NCBI GenBank assembly: GCA_019694835.1
Contig: JAIBBE010000191.1
Coordinates: 1 to 10,755 of the forward strand
DNA length: 10,755 nt
Source of the DNA: Fimbriimonadaceae bacterium
GTDB taxonomy: Bacteria > Armatimonadota > Fimbriimonadia > Fimbriimonadales > Fimbriimonadaceae
Direction: 5' to 3'
Below are positions 6,047 through 10,755 of this stretch, one piece after another. The notes below the pieces were generated by a model, which saw nothing but the letters and a program-made list of their open reading frames with translations, was not told the DNA's origin and did no database searches. The translations under genes and the position numbers were made by a program. The number at the start of each line of letters is the position of its first letter. Within the stretch, counting starts at the first letter, position 1.

Positions 6047-6084
6047 GGCCAAGTGGACATCAGCCCCTCTGAGGTTGCTTGGCC
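6047..6084 (+). other. Structured RNA leader of the secreted-protein gene
   Basis: GGCCAAG (6047-6053) pairs perfectly with CTTGGCC (6078-6084), and inside it TCAG (6060-6063) pairs with CTGA (6069-6072) around a CCCCT loop. A transcript from the promoter at 5987-6016 would carry this hairpin about 48 bases before the start codon. There is no T-run after it, so it is not a simple terminator. A small regulatory leader is possible; no known riboswitch class is recognised. Confidence 0.35.
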
Positions 6085-6131
6085 GCTCATGACAACATCC
6101 GGACCCCCCTCTCGCGTCAGGAGATCATGCG

Positions 6132-6737
6132 ATGCATGTCGACCTCGTCCACACACTGAGGCGTTCTGTGCTCATGGCCTTGCTTGTGACGTGCCTGGCA
6201 GCACCCGTCGTGCAAGCAACCCCAGATCACCTGAGCGCTCTCACACCGAGTTCCAATTTTGTTCCGAACCTCGGAGGAACGGTCAAAGCAAGCCAGAGCG
6301 CCACGACGTACATGCAAGACGAACCACTCTACGAGAAGCGGCGGCTGACGATTCTGAGCTCACTGTGTCCACCAGGTTACGTAGGTGGCGGCGACTACTA
6401 CAGCGACTGCCGGTCTGGACACGGCATTGGGCTGGAGTTCCGGATGGGTCTCCCCAACTCTGACGGCTTTACTGAATTCGTTCCGACCGACGAGTATGGC
6501 GTCGTGTCATTTGAAATTTGGGCAGTCGGAATCAATGACAGTATTCGCATCATTGAAGCGCTTCCGACGGGCATCGTTCACACGTTTCCAGATTGTTACA
6601 GTGGCTCGGGTGAACAACTCTTGGTGACAATGCCTGACTATTCTGAAAACCCTACGATCGCTGTGGCAGATGTCGTGATCGGCCAGACAGGTGACGTTGT
6701 CTGCAACTGGTTCAATGCTCCGCAGAACGCCCATTGA
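6132..6737 (+). CDS. Secreted cysteine-containing protein of unknown function
   Basis: 201 residues. The start ATG has AGGAG (6119-6123) 8 bases upstream; ATGs at 6127 and 6136 are out of frame. Residues 8-29 are a Sec signal peptide: basic HTLRR, hydrophobic SVLMALLVTCLAAPV, and a likely cut after VQA (29). C21 lies in the signal but LVTC is not a proper lipobox, so a lipoprotein is unlikely. The mature part has four cysteines (C79, C93, C155, C191), enough for two disulfides. It is acidic and beta-rich, with GVVSFEIWAVGIND (123-136) and the ending VVCNWFNAP. I recall similar endings in repeated prealbumin-like/Cna-B-like surface domains of Chloroflexota, so a small extracytoplasmic beta-sandwich protein is a reasonable guess. 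It stands alone, divergent from the XRE gene and convergent with the restriction gene. Confidence 0.78.
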   Translation: MHVDLVHTLRRSVLMALLVTCLAAPVVQATPDHLSALTPSSNFVPNLGGTVKASQSATTYMQDEPLYEKRRLTILSSLCPPGYVGGGDYYSDCRSGHGIGLEFRMGLPNSDGFTEFVPTDEYGVVSFEIWAVGINDSIRIIEALPTGIVHTFPDCYSGSGEQLLVTMPDYSENPTIAVADVVIGQTGDVVCNWFNAPQNAH

Positions 6738-6865
6738 TTAGTCTTGTGATCCCGCTCTGTTCGAAAGACGCATCCTCGGGCACTGGAAACCCGTCGACTT
6801 GATTTCTCGGGATTGAGATAAATTGCCGATCGTGGACCGTGACGACTGAATACGCCCTACTGGCT

Positions 6866-8125
6866 TCAAGGGTGAGGGAAATTACGTATGAGCCAGGATC
6901 TGATTTCAGTATCTGTACTTACTCCAAGCTTCGCGAGCACTTCCAAGATGTCCCGACCCGAGATGATCACAATTGGATGTCGATCGTCTCGGATTTCCTG
7001 ATAGGCTTGTTTGCCAACGAATGCGGTCGTTACAAACACACCAAACTGACGATGCTTCAACCGTGAAATGAGTCGGGCAGTCTCAGGGACGCCAACCCCA
7101 GAGCCGCCCGGGTCGTAACACTTGGCTTCCAATGCGAAGTCTAGAAGGACCCGATCAGTTGCTGGACCCAGGGCGAAGTGACCCACCGCGTCGCGGCCAC
7201 CATCCCGACTTCGCAGGGTGATTTCCCAATCTGTTACCGCATCACCGGCGATGAGTTTCCAAATCGTGGCTGCACACTCTTCGAAGCCATATGGATCGTC
7301 ACGGAAATACCCATGGATGGAGCGAAGCATTTTCCAACCTTGCTGAGTGGTAGGGAGTTGTTCAGCCTTCGGTCGGTATTCGAGAGTTCTTGGAGCACGC
7401 AAAGGGCGGTATTTGCCGTGCTTCAGCCAATCAGCGTAAACCGTCGGGCACGCCGGGCTAAGCCGATTGCCTTTCTTTAGGTCGTCAATCCACTCACGAG
7501 AAACTCGTGCAATGTCCAGGATGGTGAATACCGCTCGGTAGTTCTGGAATCGTTGACCTTCGGTAGTTCGCCATAGCGCGACAAGATCTTGCGTCGGAGG
7601 GATTTCTTCCGAGCCCGGAACGGCCAGCCCCCGAAAGCGAACATCACGACCTCGGCCTGACTTCGTGAAAACAAAGAACGGCGGTATTAACTCGCGATCG
7701 GGTGGTTGGCCATGCAAGGCAGCAAAGCTGACCCGTAGGATTTCGTTGCCCTTCTTCGGCGTGTCATGGAGCTCGTGGCCAGGCTTCTTATTGTCACCGT
7801 AATAGGTGAACTGACCATTCTCAACATCAAGAACATCAGGCCAGTCCGGATCTTCTCCGGTCGAGTACAAGACAACCAGATTCCACCCATCACCATATTG
7901 GTTCCGTGCAGGACGAAACCCTCCTGAGTTCCCCCCAGGCATCAATTTCGCCAGAGGGTCGGCACCTACATTCTTGGCCAACCCGCCTTCATAGACTGCA
8001 TCCACGATGAGATCCGCCAGTTCCAGATCATCAAATCGAATACGCTTCTCGCTCAAGGTGGTGAAGTCCTCTGGCAAGGGAGATGTCGGATCGAATACGA
8101 CTGATTCGCTACATATCGAGCTCAA
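6866..8125 (-). CDS. AspBHI/MspJI-like modification-dependent (type IV) restriction endonuclease
   Basis: 419 residues from TTG 8125, which overlaps the end of the upstream gene by 17 bases. The ribosome site is poor, so translational coupling is likely and the exact start is uncertain. The N-terminal half has GGNSGGFRP (64-72), NLVVLYSTGEDPDWPD (82-97), FTYYGDNKKPGHELHDT (106-122) and a KKGNEIL segment. I recognise these as the SRA-like DNA-reading domain of AspBHI-type enzymes, which sense 5-methylcytosine. The C-terminal domain (268-400) is Mrr-like PD-(D/E)XK: RDGGRDAVG (D312), then ALEAKCYDP (E333, K335), followed by RLISRLKHRQFGVFVTTAFV and VIISGRDILEVL. Expected action: cleavage of DNA carrying modified cytosine, protecting against modified phage or plasmid DNA. 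No methyltransferase is nearby, as expected for type IV systems. Family call is good; base specificity is unknown. Confidence 0.82.
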   Translation of the reverse strand: MSSICSESVVFDPTSPLPEDFTTLSEKRIRFDDLELADLIVDAVYEGGLAKNVGADPLAKLMPGGNSGGFRPARNQYGDGWNLVVLYSTGEDPDWPDVLDVENGQFTYYGDNKKPGHELHDTPKKGNEILRVSFAALHGQPPDRELIPPFFVFTKSGRGRDVRFRGLAVPGSEEIPPTQDLVALWRTTEGQRFQNYRAVFTILDIARVSREWIDDLKKGNRLSPACPTVYADWLKHGKYRPLRAPRTLEYRPKAEQLPTTQQGWKMLRSIHGYFRDDPYGFEECAATIWKLIAGDAVTDWEITLRSRDGGRDAVGHFALGPATDRVLLDFALEAKCYDPGGSGVGVPETARLISRLKHRQFGVFVTTAFVGKQAYQEIRDDRHPIVIISGRDILEVLAKLGVSTDTEIRSWLIRNFPHP

Positions 8126-9551
8126 TAAGTTTGGTAGTCAGGAAGTTATCGATTCCACGCCGATTCCGGACTGACCTGAGAGAGAGCATAACTTCTATGT
8201 CGTCATCGTCGAGAGCCAGAATGTATTCCCCCTTGTCTCGCACCAAATCTCGGCAGCGTCGTAGAAGTAGATCCTTGTCTTCAACTGCACGCAACACCAG
8301 AAAGCCAAGGTTGCCTCTTTTGTCACTGAATCGTCCAGCAAGCTGATCCAACTCTGGATTCGCTACGTCCTTTCCATAGTTCTTGCACTCAGCGAACACG
8401 TAAGGGCAGTGAATTTTGTGCGTGGTTGAAGCGTGGAAGAAGAACCCAGATCGATCCCTATTCACGAATGAGATATCAATTCTCTTTCTCCCTTCGTTGA
8501 CCTCAAGCTCTTTCTTCGGAATCGCCAGTGCGGTTCCAAAAATTGCAGTCAATGCCCCCAAGATAAAGTCATGGTACTGACTGGCATGAGTTGGGCCGGG
8601 CGGGATGTCAGTCAAACGTCCAATCATCTGCTCGATTTCAAGTTGCCTTGGGTCGGTCTGGAGTTCCTCGATTTGCTCGTCCGAAATAGATTCTGGAATG
8701 AATGCGAGTGAAGCCTTGTACTGCTCCAGAACTTCTGGGTGGTCCTGAGAGAACTCGCGTAGAAAATCCTTGGAGAGCGGATAGACTTTCTCCAGATCCT
8801 TCTTATAGACCCGACGTCCACCATTCTTCAGAGTCGTGACCAGTGCATCTCCAGCCCGCAGGTGCTCAGCTTGGAGAAACTCTAGAACAAAATGTCGATA
8901 GTAATGTTGGTGATCGACCGCTAGCTCATAGCGAACCGCTGCTTTCGGTATGAGCACAATCCGCCCGCCTTTGTAGACCGGCAGTTGTGCATAGACACTC
9001 TTCCACAGCATGCGCTCCCCATCCCAGATAACTCCACCAGGTACGTTACTAGTAGGAACTCCATGAAGTTCACACTGCGACTGGGTGTAGCCAATAAGTG
9101 ATCCTCGAATGATGTTTGTCGTGATATCTGATATTCGATCGCGCCCTATTCCCGGAATGACCAGCTCTGCGTCTGCCAAGTCTTGCAGCTCGCCGGTCTT
9201 GACGGCCTCGCTCGACTTAAGTCGGTCGAAAATTTGCCCAGCGTAGTCTTGACCAATCCCGCTTCCCCGAGGTCGACCTCGTGAGTAGCCTAGTCTCGTG
9301 TCGTTTGGTTCACTCAGGTTCGCTAACAAACGTCGTGCATAAGTAAATTTTCCGCTTTGAATGCTCGATACCACCAGACTGAAGAAGCCAACAATTAGAT
9401 TGTTACATTCAACGAACCACTCAGAATCATCAAGGCTAAGCGCGAATGGATCAACGAACAACGCCATATCGGTGGCGAGAGGGATATCCACAAAATCAAG
9501 TTCAGCCTGAGACTTAGCGATCCCGAAGTAATCCGAAAATCGGAGTGCCAC
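8109..9551 (-). CDS. Large protein with C-terminal PD-(D/E)XK nuclease-like domain
   Basis: 480 residues. The GTG start at 9551 is fixed by GAGGAGA (9556-9562), 4 bases upstream. Residues 1-250 form a conserved-looking region with no catalytic motif I can name: FGIAKSQAELDFVDIPLATD (9-28), FVDPFALSLDDSEW (32-45), a probable helical bundle, GIGRDRISDITTNIIRG (134-150), HYYRHFVLEFLQAEH (216-230). I recall uncharacterised homologues but no functional name. Residues 322-460 look like a nuclease fold: QYHDFILGALTAIFG (325-339), GRKRIDISF (D359), YVFAECKNYGKD (E388, K390), QLAGRFSDKRGNLGFLVL (403-420), then a final helix with ALDDDDIEVML. D359...E388-x-K390 is the PD-(D/E)XK signature. It overlaps the restriction gene by 17 bases, so the two probably act together in defence. 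Role inferred from context. Confidence 0.75.
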   Translation of the reverse strand: MALRFSDYFGIAKSQAELDFVDIPLATDMALFVDPFALSLDDSEWFVECNNLIVGFFSLVVSSIQSGKFTYARRLLANLSEPNDTRLGYSRGRPRGSGIGQDYAGQIFDRLKSSEAVKTGELQDLADAELVIPGIGRDRISDITTNIIRGSLIGYTQSQCELHGVPTSNVPGGVIWDGERMLWKSVYAQLPVYKGGRIVLIPKAAVRYELAVDHQHYYRHFVLEFLQAEHLRAGDALVTTLKNGGRRVYKKDLEKVYPLSKDFLREFSQDHPEVLEQYKASLAFIPESISDEQIEELQTDPRQLEIEQMIGRLTDIPPGPTHASQYHDFILGALTAIFGTALAIPKKELEVNEGRKRIDISFVNRDRSGFFFHASTTHKIHCPYVFAECKNYGKDVANPELDQLAGRFSDKRGNLGFLVLRAVEDKDLLLRRCRDLVRDKGEYILALDDDDIEVMLSLRSVRNRRGIDNFLTTKLIELDM

Positions 9552-9614
9552 CTCGTCTCCTCAATACTTAGAGACCGTTCAAGCGAAGGACATAGTAGTA
9601 AATCAACGACTAAC

Positions 9615-9628
9615 TGAGAGTCCTCTCA
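9615..9628. repeat. Palindrome TGAGAG-TC-CTCTCA, candidate operator
   Basis: Six-base perfect arms around TC, lying between the divergent nuclease operon (start 9551) and the deaminase gene (start 9747). A regulator such as the XRE protein could bind here, but this repeat does not resemble the one at 5999-6012. Confidence 0.3.
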
Positions 9629-9667
9629 AAGATCCTGATACTCCCAAAATCGCGATAATCTGCTCTT

Positions 9668-9696
9668 TTGCAGACTCGCACTTGGTAGGTGAAAAT
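9668..9696 (+). promoter_or_regulatory. Weak candidate promoter of the deaminase gene
   Basis: TTGCAG (9668-9673), 17 bases and GAAAAT (9691-9696), about 50 bases before the deaminase start. Only a partial match to the sigma70 consensus. No convincing promoter was seen for the divergent nuclease operon. Confidence 0.25.
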
Positions 9697-9746
9697 CTGG
9701 TCAACCTGACACGTAGGTGCGCGTTCACTGATGGGAGAGATTGAAG

Positions 9747-10400
9747 ATGGACGATCCAATGCTGCCTGTGGCAACTCGTCTGGATCGCGACTGCTACTAC
9801 ATGGGCATTGCAATAGCCGTAAGAGATCGCGCTAATTGTCAGGGCCGTCGCGTGGGAGCAGTTCTCGTGCGAGAAGATCGGGTTATCGCTACTGGTTACA
9901 ATGGAACTCCCACGAACATGTTGAATTGTGATGAAGGAGGCTGCCATCGATGCGCCAATCCTGAGCAGTTTGCGTCTGGAACAGGTTACGATCTTTGTAT
10001 CTGCGTTCACGCCGAGCAAAATGCATTGCTCACTGCAGCGAGATTCGGCATTGCAGTAGACGGGTCAGTTCTCTACACAACGGTTCGACCTTGTTTTGGA
10101 TGCACGAAAGAGCTGCTCCAAGCCGGGATATCAAAGGTCTATTTTCTCTCCGACTGGGAGCACCCAAATGCTGAGCTGCAGCACGAGTACGAAAGAATTC
10201 AGGCTCGGATTCCTCACGGAATCCGACGTCTAGAAATGGATGATCCCCGGGCGACTTGGGCACTTGGAAGAGGCGCTACTCCAAGCGGAACCGGTCACTC
10301 GGTTCCAGGCAGCGAAGAAAATCAACCGTCCATGAGCACTGAAGGACAAACTACCCAAGAATCTGCAGTTGCCGGAGAATCACCAGCATCTCTCGGCTAA
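9747..10400 (+). CDS. Deoxycytidylate (dCMP) deaminase-like protein with low-complexity tail
   Basis: 217 residues. The ATG at 9747 follows GGGAGA (9733-9738) by 8 bases; the TTG two codons earlier is less likely. The zinc-dependent cytidine deaminase core is complete: CVHAEQNALL (H88, E90) and VRPCFGCTKELL (C116, C119). GYNGTP (50-55) is the nucleotide-binding motif typical of dCMP deaminases of the ComEB/phage type. NCDEGGCHRCANPEQ (60-74) and LCIC (83-86) add four to six cysteines that may hold a second zinc. The expected reaction is dCMP to dUMP, feeding dTMP synthesis. Such enzymes usually end near residue 165. Here residues 170-217 are a Gly/Ser/Thr/Glu-rich disordered tail whose DNA contains two perfect hairpins nearby. 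Divergent from the nuclease operon. Either a housekeeping-type paralogue or part of a phage or defence module; context alone cannot decide. Confidence 0.87.
   Translation: MDDPMLPVATRLDRDCYYMGIAIAVRDRANCQGRRVGAVLVREDRVIATGYNGTPTNMLNCDEGGCHRCANPEQFASGTGYDLCICVHAEQNALLTAARFGIAVDGSVLYTTVRPCFGCTKELLQAGISKVYFLSDWEHPNAELQHEYERIQARIPHGIRRLEMDDPRATWALGRGATPSGTGHSVPGSEENQPSMSTEGQTTQESAVAGESPASLG
10205..10226. repeat. Perfect 9-base inverted repeat with TCAC loop inside the deaminase gene
   Basis: TCGGATTCC (10205-10213) and GGAATCCGA (10218-10226) around TCAC. It would form a stable RNA hairpin, but it lies well within the reading frame and has no following T-run. Confidence 0.6.
10287..10306. repeat. 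Perfect 7-base inverted repeat in the deaminase tail
   Basis: GGAACCG (10287-10293) and CGGTTCC (10300-10306) around GTCACT. Like the hairpin about 80 bases earlier, its loop contains TCAC. No terminator T-run follows. Confidence 0.55.
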
Positions 10401-10644
10401 TCAAGAGATTTCATTGCGCCGATTCCTAGAGAAATCGCTGATTGAGGTCAGCAATCAGATACTGGCTTACCAAGCGAATCTCGCAGGCTTGTCTCGTCAG
10501 AATTCTCTGAGTGATGCGAACAACACTCGGTTCACGTTCGATCCGAGGAGCGACACGACATCTGGCTCGCGTAGTGGTTCCGCAGCACCGCGAGCGGGGC
10601 GGAACTTTTCGCGGCCCTTATCTCCTATCCCAGGCTCGCGTTGA
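10369..10644 (+). CDS. Doubtful small ORF overlapping the end of the deaminase gene
   Basis: A 91-residue frame starting at TTG 10369, overlapping the deaminase end by 32 bases in another frame. There is no ATG and no recognisable ribosome site. Residues 14-45 (ISLRRFLEKSLIEVSNQILA and on) could be an amphipathic or coiled helix. The rest is Ser/Arg/Gly-rich low complexity. It could be a small partner protein of the deaminase or mere chance reading of an intergenic stretch. I lean to chance. Confidence 0.22.
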   Translation: MPENHQHLSANQEISLRRFLEKSLIEVSNQILAYQANLAGLSRQNSLSDANNTRFTFDPRSDTTSGSRSGSAAPRAGRNFSRPLSPIPGSR

Positions 10645-10755
10645 CACGCCTCTCGCTGCTCCGTAGACTGCCGGCCAGAGAGTTCGCATCGTCATCACGA
10701 TCAAGACCATTGCCGCGGTAACGCTGCCGCGCATCCGGGAACCCTGCGCCCTGGG
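10401..10755. other. Terminal region without a convincing gene
   Basis: After the deaminase stop these 355 bases hold the doubtful small ORF above and a GC-rich imperfect hairpin (CCGCGA 10588-10593 with TCGCGG 10609-10614). GGCTCGCGT occurs twice (10564-10572, 10632-10640), and a promoter lies at 10641-10669. The last 85 bases carry no start codon with a ribosome site on the plus strand and no recognisable RNA gene. Short open minus-strand frames enter from the right edge but show no motif. Confidence 0.5.
10641..10669 (+). promoter_or_regulatory. Strong-looking sigma70 promoter directed out of the window
   Basis: TTGACA (10641-10646), exactly 17 bases, then TAGACT (10664-10669): a perfect -35 and a 4/6 -10 (TAxAxT). 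No coding start follows before the edge, so it would drive a gene or RNA further right. By-eye prediction. Confidence 0.45.

Noticed and set aside
6738..6865. Possible terminator between the secreted-protein gene and the restriction gene
   Set aside because: Only short stems (CGGG/CCCG, CTC/GAG) and no T-run; not convincing in either direction.
6839..7066. Plus-strand ORF opposite the end of the restriction gene
   Set aside because: It lies antisense to the conserved C-terminal nuclease domain, with no motif of its own.
10588..10618. Rho-independent terminator after the deaminase gene
   Set aside because: The CCGCGA/TCGCGG stem has a 15-base loop and is followed by GCCCTTATC, not a T-run.
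1..10755. tRNA gene as integration target
   Set aside because: No cloverleaf-like sequence or CCA-type 3' end was recognised on either strand by eye; a computed search would be more reliable.

Overview
The window looks like an accessory region of a GC-rich bacterial chromosome or plasmid. A Chloroflexota origin (Thermomicrobia-like) is my best guess. It rests on the flavour of the secreted protein that ends in VVCNWFNAP and on remembered relatives of the HNH-like and HTH proteins. No RNA gene or housekeeping marker confirms it. I see no rRNA, tRNA, CRISPR array or insertion-sequence transposase.

Left part (1-5724): two divergent operons face away from a control region at about 3326-3448. The leftward operon encodes, in order of transcription, a small MerR/excisionase-type DNA-binding protein, a ParB-like protein with an HTH, a basic HTH protein of unknown role, an HNH-like zinc protein, and a family B DNA polymerase that runs off the left edge. 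The polymerase still shows all three 3'-5' exonuclease motifs, a YxGG-type motif and polymerase motif A. The rightward operon encodes a MerR-like HTH protein, translationally coupled to a Cas1 integrase. This Cas1 has its catalytic Glu/His/Asp-Glu set plus a C-terminal zinc ribbon and HTH. There is no Cas2, no effector gene and no repeat array. PolB + HNH + HTH + solo Cas1 is the gene content that defines casposons (self-synthesising transposons that use Cas1 as integrase). The most economical reading is a bacterial casposon-like element. Its ends (terminal inverted repeats, target duplication) are not visible here.

Middle (5721-6737): a short XRE regulator is convergent with cas1, and the two stop codons share one CTAG. 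A divergent promoter region follows, with a possible operator and a structured leader. After it comes a secreted cysteine-containing protein.

Right part (6866-10755): a leftward two-gene nuclease module. It consists of a 480-residue protein with a C-terminal PD-(D/E)XK domain and, overlapping it, an AspBHI/MspJI-like modification-dependent (type IV) restriction enzyme. Divergent from it is a dCMP deaminase with a long low-complexity tail. The last 355 bases hold a doubtful small ORF and a strong-looking outward promoter at 10641-10669. This right part reads as a defence/nucleotide-metabolism module next to the Cas1-PolB element. Whether it is cargo of that element or a neighbouring island cannot be decided from this window.
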